DNA of 64,000 nt. Source: Trileptium ribeirensis. Its lineage: Eukaryota; Nematoda; Enoplea; Enoplida; Thoracostomopsidae. The stretch is from NCBI GenBank assembly GCA_030248225.1, contig JASANE010016168.1, positions 1 to 64,000 on the forward strand. The letters run 5' to 3'. This document shows positions 13,173-25,900 of this stretch, one piece after another. The position numbers and the translations under genes are program-made. The notes under the pieces were generated by a model. The model saw nothing but the letters and a program-made list of their open reading frames with translations, had not been told where the DNA came from and did no database searches. Each line of letters opens with the position of its first letter. The stretch's first letter is position 1.

Positions 13173-13644
13173 CTCGGTTGTACGAGTTAAGCTGGCAACC
13201 ATTTGACATTCCCCTTCGGGATTCCCAAGCTACTCAAAAAAATATCCGAAACTTCCAATTTACTATGAATAAATTAATGTTAACTATATATAACACGAAA
13301 TAATGTTATAAACTTAATACTACTCGCTAAAATAGGCTTAGGTGTACGTTACACAGCAAATATATTGATGCAAAAAATACCTTATCAAAAGAACAATGTT
13401 TGTTTATATATACCTCAAACCATGGAGTAACCCGAATGCCAGTCCCGGTTTCGACGAAAATGTGTTCAACTTATAGATCTGGCAAGTTTAATTATAGCCT
13501 GGTTCTGTATAGCATTCGGATAAACAGGTAATACAAATATATGGAAAGAAATATTATACATACGAAAACGAATTAGTAACAGTAATATATTGTTTTTGTA
13601 TCGATCTCCAATTGGTGTCAAAACTATCACATTATTTTAGCAGC
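13173..13644 (+). promoter_or_regulatory. Presumed MED13 upstream region
   Basis: This AT-rich gap between the inverted repeat and the MED13 start must hold at least part of the 5' UTR and core promoter if those are not inside the repeat. I see no clear TATA box or initiator. The piece 13425-13530 is distantly related to arm positions around 4335-4470 and to 34480-34600 (shared word TTTCGACGAAAAT), so it includes a fragment of the dispersed arm family. Confidence 0.35.
13632..13644 (+). promoter_or_regulatory. Splice-acceptor-like site just before the MED13 ATG
   Basis: The sequence ATTATTTTAG ends at 13640, four bases before the ATG at 13645. It matches the T-rich AG acceptors used by the other exons of this gene. 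It could be the 3' end of a 5'-UTR intron or a spliced-leader trans-splicing acceptor. No upstream partner exon is visible. Confidence 0.45.
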
Positions 13645-13985
13645 ATGACCTCATCGTCGAAAGAAGCTGCCACTTGCCCTCCGCCACTCACTGGTTTAGA
13701 AGATTGTCCTACAAACATATTTTTTCTTACGGAGCTTAATCGACTAAAATGGTGTCGGTACACCTCTGGCCCCTCAGTACCACCGCACAACAAACAACCA
13801 AAACTAACCTCTACAACTCCTGTTGGTGGCGCCAATCGCCCAACAGGATTAATATCCGACGATCCCGTTCTCGCCGCGTATGCAACATGCATCAAACAAG
13901 GAGTGTTAGCGGCTTGGCGCCGCGCTCCAGTATCGGCGAACGCTAATTTTTCGCTCTTTACCTGCAAGGAGCTATGGGTGTTTTG
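13645..13985 (+). CDS. MED13: MED13 exon 1: N-terminal domain start
   Basis: Starts at the first ATG in the frame (AGCAGCATGACC). It encodes the family N-terminus: the GLEDCPTNIFFLTELNRLKW stretch, then a DDPVLAAYATCIKQGVLAAWRR block and ELWVFW. An upstream TTG at 13612 keeps the frame open but lies before a splice-acceptor-like site. The exon ends in codon phase 2 before the donor GTGAGT at 13986, splitting a Trp codon that exon 2 completes. An insertion of Pro/Thr-rich residues separates the LKW and DDPVL blocks. Confidence 0.9.
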
Positions 13986-16900
13986 GTGAGTATGCATGTA
14001 TATATATATGCTGTATTTATTGTGACTTTTTAGCATATTAGTAATAATAGTATTCTATAGTAAATAATAGTAATGTTATATAGTTAATAATAGTATTCTA
14101 TTGTATTGTGTACTATTCCAGATGCTTCCACTATTAACCGGTACATTTAAAGTAAATTGCGGAGTAAAATTATCCGCATGTATTCAAATCTGCCTTAACC
14201 TCATACAAGTGGTTCGGATGCAGCATAATTTTATTGGTTTAATCAATCAATCTACCAAGCATTGTCACTTCGCAACCATTCTTAGTCCGTGCAATACGTA
14301 TGTACCTCTGCCTTTGGTGGTCATATCTTTGCATGTATCGCGTTCCGTTTCGTTTCGTTGTGCCGCACTTTAAGCGGACAATGATTCATCTTTGAGGCAG
14401 GCAATATGTTGAAAAACAATATGACAATTGGTGCCACAATACATTTCACGCATGATGACGATTTGAACGATGGCCTCCAAACGAGATGTTGGCGAACGAC
14501 ACAGCAAACATAAATGCAGCTAAACTGTTGACCAGGAATTCAACAATTTTAAATTCAGTATGTAGTTTACGCAAAAAATATGTTATCGTGTTATTAATGT
14601 TTTCTTATTGAAACAGAGCGAGTGGAGTAGATTTGGAAAAACTCTTTTATCTATGTTTACGTCGCACATAACTTTTCACCAAATTGGTTGATTTTCGCAA
14701 ATTTTTTTGTTCGACACATGAAATGTAGTTGTGAGCCTAGTTTTGTATTCGCACTACGTACATGATTTCCTGCTTAAATTTTCACCAAAATGATACGAAT
14801 TGGAGATTTTTTAATTTAGGCCATTTGGGATCACCCAAAATTTTAGTTGGGTCGGTTACATCGGTATTTCAATATTACTGTAAAAGCGTTTAGCATCAAC
14901 AACCCTGATTTACGTAGCCAATTAAGCACGAATTACCTAACTTTGAAAATAGTTGTACAGTAATTGCGGAGGCAACGTTTTCAGGTATACGAATGTCGAT
15001 CCGCCTGATTTCGATGTTATTTTCGCCGACATTGGGAATCAGTTCACTTCGCAAGAATATGGCTCTTGGGAAGATGGAATCGACTATAACGTTCGAACAT
15101 TGTTGTTTAAATCGCTTCACAACTTGATTGAGCGGTCTTTATTAAGCGCAGGCTATTGTCGGCTGGGCCGATATTTCGCTGAACCGCTGGGCGCAGGCGA
15201 TGCTTGCAAAGAGTTGCCACATATTATATCTGATGCTACGTCTTTGTCATCACGCGACATAAATGAAGGTGAGTTTCTAATTTTCTTTATCAAGCCTCAA
15301 AAATCCGCTGTAGTGCAAAAGTCCAGGTTTTTGAAATAATGGTAGCGTAAATTGCTTCACGACATGTTACTTGACCCGCAGGGCAATGTAAATATTAACT
15401 TCTTTAATTACACTTGAGAAACTGGTGTATCCTAATGTGTTAGAAATCGTTACATGATTTTTTGGTCTTCCTTGTCCTATACAACTTTGTAAAAGATGTA
15501 ATTCTCTGTCACATCACATCTTGCATAATGAAACATGTACAAATAATTGTTACTACATTGCAGTAGTAAGTGTTTTATTAAGTTTTTGTTTACATATTGG
15601 CATTTTTAAGCAAGTTGAATTCCCAGCAGTTTGAGTCTAACCGTAGCCCTGGAAAAGATAAAATATACTCTATCGAAATATGCTAAGCATAGTTATAGAA
15701 TTTAGTGCTGGATATTATGATATTCGTTTATGATATCAATTGCGCTATTAAGTATTACAAAAGATATCGCATAACATGTCGTACCCTAAATAATTTTACC
15801 TTGATGAAGCAAAGAGTATTTCTGGCTTTTCGAAAACCTGGAGGGGCTGGCAGAATTACACTGCAGCCGCCATTGCATATTAGTGATACTGATTATTTGA
15901 TACGAGCAATATATATACTGTCAAGAATCACCATATCAAGACCATGCCCATGTAATGAAACATGTACAAATATATATAATTGTTACTACATTGCAGTAGT
16001 AAGTGTTTTATTAAGTTTTTTGTTTACATATTGGCATTTTTAAGCAAGTTGAATTCCCAGCAGTTTGAGTCTAACCGTAGCCATGGAAACGATTAAATAT
16101 ACTTTATCGAAATATGCACAGCTTTGCTATAGAATTTAGTGCTGGATATTATGATGTTCGTTTATGATATCAATTGCGCTATTAAGTATTACAAAAGGTA
16201 TCGCATAACATGTCGTACCCTAAATAAGTACGACACAGTTTCACTAAGAATTTGCCATCCTCACCCGGCACAAGTTTGTTAGCACATTAAAGCTATGTCG
16301 ACGCTTGTAGCAGCTTATATACCCTTTCAGAAATATGCGGTATATGTTAGGACTGAACCGGTCCAAGTTGATATACATTTTACAGTATGGATTAGTAAAG
16401 TACTTAACTGTAAGCTTGGCCAATATAAATTGCATGAAGCACTAGCCTGTGCGCTTGTAAACTTTGTAATCGGTCTACATCTGGGTAAAGTAACATATCT
16501 GCAAATTATACTCTATCTCTTTATTCTCTTTTAGAACCATATGAACCAATAATTTCCACTTTCCTACGGATTACCATGTAACAGCCGTATGTCTAGTAAA
16601 GGGAGATGATTGGAGCCAGAGCGAAATTGGTCTAGTCTACGCTCCATGCCTTACAGGAACATTCAGTTTGACGCAGTTTATGCAAACTTGTACAGCGGGA
16701 GGCATTTTTCCACTGGGAGTCCAAAAACCGACATCTTGATCGGCAAATAATTATTTTAGTTTCCTTAGCCTCTTCAAAGTCTCAGAGAGGCAATAATGTT
16801 ATCGCAATACATTAAATTTAATGTAAAATTTATTTTAATATATTTTAAATCAACAGTGTCTTCATTTTGTCCTTCATCTGTTTCACTATTTATATATATA

Positions 16901-19900
16901 TGAGTTTCAAAGACCAGCTTCTGGATCCTGTTTAAATGAAAGCTTCCGGTTATTCCCTGTCTGATATGCACATATGTCAAGTTGGACCGGTTCAGTTCTA
17001 ACATTCCGCAGATTCCTGAATGGGTAAGCTGCTACCAGCATTGGCCTAGTTTGTTAACAAGCTTCTGTCAGTGTGAAGATGAAACATTCTTACTGAAATT
17101 GTCTCCTACTTACTTATTGATCTCGTTATTGATCAACTGGCAGTTGAAAGCTACTACCACCTGAGAACCACTGGGCTATGGCTTGCTCAGTGCGAGGGTA
17201 GTGGATATTATAGGTTGCAAGGATTTGCCCGAGGCATATGTGATACCATAGTAATGCCAGCGGACAGAATTTTAAGATTTTTCAGTTGGAATAGGAAATG
17301 GTGTGTAAGACATGAGGGAACCCTGTCAGATGGCGATCGTGTGTGCTATACTGATGGTTCACTCATGGACACAGACTGTGGAGTTAGAGTAGGGGCTGGA
17401 GTCGTTATTGATAATACACATAGATTACACTTCGCATTAGGGTCCAAGGCAACGATTTTCCAGGCAGAAATTGTTGCAATTTGTAGATGTGCCGAACATC
17501 TCGTGGAACAAGGTACTAGGGGAAGGAATATTTGGATTTTCAGTGACAGCCAGGCTGCGCTTAAGGCTCTAGATAAGCCGGTAGTGTCGTCAGCCACTGT
17601 TCTTGAATGCCATAAGAAATTAAATAGACTAGGTGCCGAAAATGTGCTATGTTTGTCGTGGGTCAAGGGACACTCGTGCATTAGAGGGAATGAAATTGCG
17701 GACAGCCTTGCAAAGAAAGGTGCTTTATTGAATGTGTCTGGGCCGGAACCTTGTGTTCCAGTTTCCTCTTCTATTGTGAAGACTTCGCTGGTGCGTTCTC
17801 TGTTTGGACAACAAGCTAGACGGTGGAGAGGGGGAATAAATTGCAGGCAGACAAGGATTTTCTTTCCTGAAGTCATTTATAGGAGATCTCGCTTCTTATG
17901 GAAGCTTAGCAAAGATAGACTGCGTATTGCTATACATGTTTTAACTGGGCATAATCTCTTAAATGCCCATCTTAAGGTTATGAAACTGAGAGAAAGTAGT
18001 CTCTGCGAATATTGTCGTCAGGAAGCTGAAACGTCTGAACATTTTGTTTTCAGATGTAAAAATTGGGGTGAAGCTAGGCAAAGGTTCTTAGGTGCTCAAC
18101 AACTAGCAGTTACTAATGGTAGGACTATGTGTTTGAGTAAATTAATAGGTTTTTGTGTTGCAACTCAGAGGTTTGATCTAGGTTTATAAGAATTACAACA
18201 CGGTGATGCAAAGGGTCCTACTATTAGGACCTGTGCAAATTATCACACCGTTACTCAAGTCTAATCTAATCTCTAATCTACGTTTCACGGGGTAATTTGT
18301 TGAATTAGTTTTTTTTATTTTGTTTGGTTGTGTTTAAACTGATCCTTATGTGTGTATATATAACGTATTATTGGACCACAGATGAAGCAAAAATGTGGAC
18401 AATCTTAAACAAAATTATAGTTTTTGTCTTTTGCCAGAACCGCAACCTAACATGATTTTTGCCGGAACCGGAATTCCGGTTACTCCGTGCCAAATATTAG
18501 TTCGACCGCCCGCCATACCTTAACTAGTAGTTAGAGTAACACGTTTTTATTGTAGTCAGCAGTGGCGTTTGAATGTTGTATACGTCAGACAACAGTTGTG
18601 ATCATAATGTAAACCGTAATAAATATTCCAATATTGCTGAACCACGGCTATACGTTGATGTTAGTTTTGATCTTAGTGTATCGTGAAAAAAAGAAAAAGC
18701 TAAAGAACTGTAACCGAGTAACGTAAAGTAACAGAAACCGCTAAATTATACTTTATTTATTGCGCTTTTTGTAGATTAAGGATGGACTTGCCAGAATCGC
18801 TTCTCGTCGAACACATAAGTTGCGGTACGGGTTGGTCCATTTAGATCCGTAACTAATGCACTACTGAATTGTAGTTTATATGTGTGCTTTTTGTCGTAGA
18901 CATAGTTCCATTGCTGAAGGTATGGTTGTAATGTTTATTTAGTGTTTGATATTGGTTTTTCAGTTTTTGAAGCTAATTCTGAAGCACTCGGACGTATTCA
19001 TATTCGGCAAGAACAACGATTGGGCCAACGCGACTTTTACGATACTGTCTCGACATCACAAAATACCAGTAAAACTTGCGCAATAAGTACAATGAAATGT
19101 TTTACTTCTGATATGCTGGCATTTGCGTTTTCGTTTTTCTTACATGGTGAAAATCAGGTGTGTGTCAGTGTTGATGTTCAAACTCTCCCGCCAGTCTATC
19201 GTTTACTGCCGTCGTTAATACATCGGAAGCCACTGGTTTTGCTGCTACCGTGGTGCATTGCTGGCATTCCCACTGGTTAGTTTATTATTATTATATTAGT
19301 TTCAATATATTTATTATTTTAACTAATTTTTCTACATTATTTTCTACCTTTGATACTAACCATTTTAAAAATACGTCACTTGAGCACCGCTATGTATACA
19401 TTTTCGTATTGTGCCGAAGGGCAGACATTTTATATCATACCGAAAAACATTTTGAGCTGTGCTCATTAAAAACTTCCACTATGGTATTTTGTTTACAGCA
19501 GCTACACATTAAAGATTGTATAAAACAATTTTTCACTGAAATGAAGACTAAATGGAATAATAGATTATTATAATGTCAGCTTTACTTGATATTTTACAGC
19601 AATATCTACGAATGTTAAAAGACAAATCACCGTAAATTTAAAACAATTTTTTCGAATGTAAGGGCTGAAATAGAAAAATACTCATCTGTTGAAATAATTA
19701 TTCAGATTAATAAATCGTACAATTTTATGCATTTGTAACTTATCTTAGCCTGGAGCAACTGCATCAATTCGGCATTCAACATGCGTAATTATTGAAACGC
19801 GCGAAGCGAGTTTCCCCAAATAGGTTGCTATCGTGCGAATAGGGGAAAATTTCTTTTTTTTTGTTTGTCTGTGACTTTCATAGCCGACACTGGATCGATG

Positions 19901-22900
19901 GATTTTCACAAACTTTGTTTAAAATGAACCGTTATGGTCTCTATATGATTCTTTTGTAGGTTTGATGTGCATTCCGGGTCGGGTTTCGGGTAAGAAACGG
20001 GTCAGAAGGGTCAAAATTTAACTTTTTTGAAATTTCGGTTTTGGAGTTGCGTATATATCGGTCTATAACTCGAAAAATAGAAGGCAGAGCGAAAAACGGA
20101 GGGCACCCCCCGTGTTCGGCCTCAACGAGAGCTACAACTTTGTCTCTTACGTAATTTTTGTGGGACTTCAATCTAACCCAGAAAAATGGGTTAAAAGTCA
20201 TTGGACCACTTGTAGTGTGAACTGCAAAATTCGAGATTTGGTTAATTTTGCCAGATCTCCGTGAAAAGACAGGTCCCTAGGTTTTCGACTACGCTGAAAA
20301 CGATGGCAGAAATGTTTTTGATGTATTGTCAATATTTTCCATGATTAATGATGGTCGAGTTTGAGGACCAGACCCTAACATTTGAAGCCAAACATTCGAG
20401 ACTTGGTTAAGTTCGCCTGATCATCCTGAAGAGACGGGTTGCTTTGGTTTCGACTATTTTTCGGCTACTCGGCAAATTTTTACGCATTCATGAATGGATG
20501 AGGTTGGATAACCTCACTTACTACACTTGTTGTTATCGTTTGAGCGTATTGCTAATTAGAACGTGTTACAAGAATCGCATGTGCTGCGCTCGCAGAAAAA
20601 GGTTAGTCTTTGATTATCATTTTGTATGAACATAAGGAACGACTGGGTCTGTGAAGTGTGAGGTCACGCTCGCTCGTTTCCCCTCGCTTGCGAGTTACTA
20701 GTTTGACAAGAATTTAAAAAGGCGTCTCCGAAAAGTCGATAGGAATTTAGGCTAGGCCTTTCCGAAGTTGTAGCTTAATGCTTGTTTTTAGCGAATTTGT
20801 TACAAACAAGTTTACTATGAATGATATACTGTCTGTCTCTTATGATTTTATAAGTAGGCCTAGTTAATATTTTCTACGCTATGCTAGGGTTATTGTAACT
20901 GCCAGATCTAAACCTCAGTGCTGCCGTGTACAAAACAAACAAAATTTTATTGGTTGATTACCGATATATTTTATAAATACATGCTAAGATTGAAACTAAA
21001 TATTGTTATTCTTGTTACAACAAATAAACGCCATTGTGCCAACCAATAGTAAAACGGTGAGATGCGCAGAACTTTGGGAATTGTTCAGGACAGACGAAAT
21101 TATGCGAGGCTGATTGACATTGTAGCGTGCCGACAAAATTGATTGTGACGGTCGAATGGCGTCTAATGATTATGACTGGATGTAAAACACATCGATCAAT
21201 AATGAACCCTCCCTCGTTTCTAATATACCGGTTGTCCGTGCTACTCAATTTTCTTTGAGTCTCCTTAATTTCTATGAATTCCGTTATGGCCTTTTACTTT
21301 TCTTGAATTAAATGTTTAGTCTTCTTGACTTTTCCACGCCGCGACCTATGTTCCAAAATTATAGTTATATATTGCCTTAAGTTTCGTTGTTCATGTAAAC
21401 TATTCGCTTCGTTGTTTCAGATACAGGTTCCGTTTGGCTCGCACACTTTTAAATATAATTACAACTAGGACTAAGATCTCATAAAATCGATCGCAGACTC
21501 AGTGACATGACGTCACATTCGAACGATCTGTTAAACGCAAACGAACGTCGTTTAATTAAACGTATGCGATCGAACTGAGATTTATTACTCACAAGCGAAC
21601 CGCGGTCGCCTAATTGGAGATAATACTTTACGATTATAACATGAGCTTATATAAACACATCGACATAAAAACAAATATAACAAATTTTTCCTAAATGATC
21701 TGTTCTCTTTTAAACTTAAACATAAGATATTAAACGAAAATTCGTCCGATTTTTTGAGCAGCTAATTCTTATTGTTTTTGTAAACTTTTGAGAACAGTGT
21801 ACACATATTTTATCATACCGAAGGTCGTCAAATTTTACTTAGTTAATTTGAACGATTTTGGTATAGAAATATATATGTTCTTGAATTTTGGTTTCTCGTA
21901 CCCGCGAACACCCTAAGTATATTTGTCTAAAAAATCTACGTTCGTGATTTCTCATTGTAAGTGCCGTTGTGTCATGAACTATCAGGTATATTTAGTTCCT
22001 TTTGCATAGTTGTTTTGATATTCTTCCAGGCAAACAGTTGTCATCGTCTGAATGTGAATACGAATGGCTCGAATGGCAGAAAAGTTATCCTCATTTGGAT
22101 CCATCCTCGGTGGCTCCAAATACATCGAGTCAACGGAGACCGGAAGATGATCTCCTTAATACTACATTTATTACCAGTGCAACGAGCAGTGTCAGTGGCC
22201 CAAAGTCCAATTCGTCTGTGGACAAAAACCTTGTAAAAGGAGGCCCTGGTTCTAATTTAGGTGCAACAGGTACACCTCAAGCGACCATGGGTTCAGAAAT
22301 GTCCGGTGACGCAAACAATAGTAACAGTAATCATAGTACAAATACAATTTCGGGTGGAACAAGCAACGTAAAACTATTATTTGGTAACGGCTGTAGTGAA
22401 TATAACACTGATAGCAGTTGCAATAACAAATATGCTACGAGATCAAACTCTAGTGCTGGTCACAGCGGTGGCGAATATGAGCCGCAGTGTGCAATGCTTG
22501 AGGTGTATGTGGCTGGTAGGCTGCTACTTAACTGGCCAGCTAAGCTAGTGGTCTATGCCCCTGCTTGGACAGAAAATTCCCTTCTTTGTCAAAATAAAGT
22601 AGACGACGTTCATTTGAAGGACCGCGCAACAGCAAACCAAGACCCTGTTCTCGCGGCGGGGGATAATAAAACATTTACTACCAGCATGTCATCTTCACGT
22701 AAAAGGAAATTTGCTGATACCCTGCAAACAAGCTGTAGCTATGGCAACTGGGAGAAGGATAGATGTCCTCAGGGAGGTCCTGTTCGGAAACTATATCGAC
22801 AAACAATGGAAAGGACACAGCTTGGGGTAAGCATATTTTAATTTTTTCACACAGTTCTATGATTTTTTGCTCATTTGCATATTGTACTATAGTACGTTTT

Positions 22901-25900
22901 GCATTTCACAATGCCCTATTATGCATTATCTTTTGTAAACTGGGAATTGCTTTGTATATTCTACGATTATTAATATTTCTTTATGAGCTATGAGGTGGCA
23001 CGCAAGGAATAGACCTATTCTAATTACAAACAATGGTAACTGACCATAACAACAAATAGCAAAATATCGTGCTATGGATGCAGACTTCTCAAAATCTTAT
23101 GCAGGTCGTTTATTGTCAGATATAGAAAGGCAATGTAACTGTATATATATGAGCGAAATATATGCGAACTAGGACGAGGTTAAGCGATAGTTCCCGATTA
23201 CCAGGACAATTATTTTTATGGTTTCCGTGTCTGTCTTAAAATCTTTAGCTTTAATCGCTGAGGATGGGTAATTTTAAAGCATTAAACAAAGTATCAAAAG
23301 CGATATTTCGACCCCAGATTCTATATTTGATTTATAATAAAAGCATATACCATAATATTAATTAAATCAAATTAGCTCTGCGGGCGACTTCCTATTCCTC
23401 TAAACTTGTGATAGCAGAGTTTAGATTTCTTTGATACGATGCAAGATATTTTAACTCAAAAAAGAATCATTAAAAATGACCCAAATAGGAACCAATGTGT
23501 GAACAATCATGATTATAGGCCAAGATGACATGGATATGGTAAGCATAGTTTACAAAGTAGCAATACCTGCGCGCCAAAAATCTCAACACCACAAAATCAA
23601 AATTTCGACAGGGTTTTCGATCATAACTTTCCTTCAGATTAACTATTCTCAAAAACTAAAACCGCGGATCTGTTGTGAGTCCATACAATCGTCTTGATGG
23701 AAACAAGTATTATAAATTTGCTTAATATCAGTCTTAAAAACGGATGTATTTTTGTATTTCTCACTAACCGTAAACAGAAGACGGTTAGATGAAACAGATT
23801 TCGTCTCCTTGGCGTAAGGTGTATACACACAAAAACTGACAACCTAAAAACTCCAAATATTGGAAAACATCCTATACTTTACCAGCGTTTTGTCAATATC
23901 CTCTAATCAATGGTTTATGGCTTCTTTCAATAAAATTTTTACTGCTGGTCGCCTGATGCAATATCAAGATATCTGGATATCATGACGTCGCGGATAATAT
24001 TCGGATACAAAATCGTACCCACAATCTTTGACCATCATCCAATAGGGAACGCATTATACTAAAACTATTTTTGGTAATTATTATTTCCTTTTTATTATAG
24101 TAGCCATGCAGGCTTCTCGATTCACTGGAAATTTTGTCTGGGGGCATGAACTGGGGAGAAGGCCGGATCTGATTCGGAACGGGTCTGGTGACCGCGGTGT
24201 GAACTGAGGCTCCCTGATTGAAAGTTAAAAAATTCAAAATTTAATGTTTTAGTGAAAACCGCTAAAATTGTTAATTAGTGGCCTCATAGACAGTGCAAAC
24301 ATGTTTCTAGTGAGGTTAAGAGCAACTTTCCATTCAATTTTTACTTAAATTAACAAGTTTTGTATCATCTGAGGGTGTTCCTAGGAGGGTGGAACATAAA
24401 AAATTTGCCGAAAGCACCTGACTTGTGGGGACACCCGTTTTTGTCAGGAAGTACCGGCAAATACCGCGCACCCACTTTGAAGAAGCTAGCTATGGGTTAT
24501 GCACCTGGCATTTAATGATACTCCATCTTAGAACGGGGCGACCCCTGACAGGGTTATTTTGAGACAGTTTTTACCCTCTTTGTACAATAACACCTGGCAA
24601 TTTTTACTCTTATGAAAAAGGTCTCCACTGACAAAACCGATATTTTCCCAAATCGAAGTTAAGAAGTTGATAACTAAGATTTGTGTTTTGGGTCGTGCTT
24701 CCTGCGTACCGGCTAACCAGTAGATTTAAAGCACCTCTAACTGATAAGTTTTCAAATTCCAATAAATTTGACATTTGTCCAGTGATTTGGTATTAAAACT
24801 GTACTAGTCGGTAGTGAAACTACATTTGTGAGCGGAGATTGAGCTGTGGCATTACGAATGTACTCAATTTTATGTTCTTGTAACTACATTGCATAGGGCA
24901 TTATCATTGGTAAAAATATTATATTTGAATTCTTCGACCCAAAAAACCCTATAATGGTTTGATCGAAACGATTCTATTTCAATAAATAACACAAATATTG
25001 CAAAATTCTCTATTTTAGCTGTATAAAATTAACTAATTAGCTAATTACTAATTAACCACTCAAAATTTTTTAATCCCAAATATCAGGTGCACACTCTGAC
25101 GTGATAGGCTTTCAAACAAAAAAAAAGTTTTTTAAAATCCGTTCAGTGGTTCTTGAGATCCGTCGGACCGAACGGACGGACATCGACCTTTTTACTCCCA
25201 GACAGAAAATAAAAACCCTTCGCTCGGCTTGGCCGAGCTCCGCTCAATAATATATTCATTAGCCTGCGCGTCAGTGTCAATTTATTAGCCACTTTAGATA
25301 CTTGCAAAACAGTTTTCTGTTACAGCCATTAGATTACTCACGGTAAACCAAGTTAAGTTATTAAAATTACAAAATGACCAATCTTATAAGCTAGGTTTTG
25401 TCTGTCATGCCTTTGTGTTCGACTTTTCGACACTAGCTATAGCTTCACACTATTTCGAAGGAACGGCAGTCATTGCAAGTCAAGTTTTATTGATTTCGAA
25501 AATCTTTCTCAGAAGTTGATGTGTACATAGTGATTTCACGGGCACAAGTTACTAAGACAATAGTTCTAAATGGCCACCGACTGTGATCCCCGTGAACTGG
25601 TCGGAATCGAAATATCAAAAACAAATATCTTAGAAATTATACTTTTTCAAAATCCATTATTAAGGATTAATAAAATCATTTTTCCATTGTAGGTAGACAT
25701 TTTATGACATCAGTTGTAATGCTTGGTTTATTATTTTTAGAGCAAGAAACCGTACTTGTTTTATGTTAGCTGCTACTGCTATTTAAACTCCACAAATTTT
25801 CCTCTGGTTTTTAACAATCGTCCAAACATAAAATTTTGCTCTAAACTCAGTCGGTTTTGCATTGGTTGCCGACAACTTATTACAACGCTTGACTCCGATA

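Larger units (their letters stand above)
17112..18290 (+). mobile_element. 5'-truncated LINE (non-LTR retrotransposon) 3' end
   Basis: It holds only the C-terminal part of a LINE ORF2: the post-RT linker, RNase H and a zinc finger, then a 3' UTR. The 3' UTR has a perfect 7-bp stem-loop (18214-18231) and a TCTAA-type short tandem tail (about 18256-18285). The flanks are the two halves of one arm-family copy (left half ends TACTTAC, right half resumes near 18300), so this is a typical 5'-truncated insertion. The exact target-site duplication is not clear by eye. Confidence 0.75.
15269..18963 (+). other. MED13 intron 2 (repeat-filled)
   Basis: A 3.7-kb intron with donor GTGAGT and acceptor TTTTTCAG. 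It contains a duplicated 270-bp segment (15527-15793 and 15954-16227), a diverged copy of the inverted-repeat arm family (16227-17111 and 18300-18520) and a LINE 3' end inserted in that copy (17112-18290). Confidence 0.8.

Noticed and set aside
13632..14036. 134-codon minus-strand ORF
   Set aside because: It is antisense to MED13 exon 1, whose plus-strand protein is clearly conserved.
15797..15956. Possible extra MED13 exon in intron 2 (open frame 15705-16043)
   Set aside because: It does not match the family, and exon 2 joins exon 3 in the correct phase without it.
17346..17876. 176-codon minus-strand ORF
   Set aside because: Shadow of the RNase H reading frame on the plus strand.
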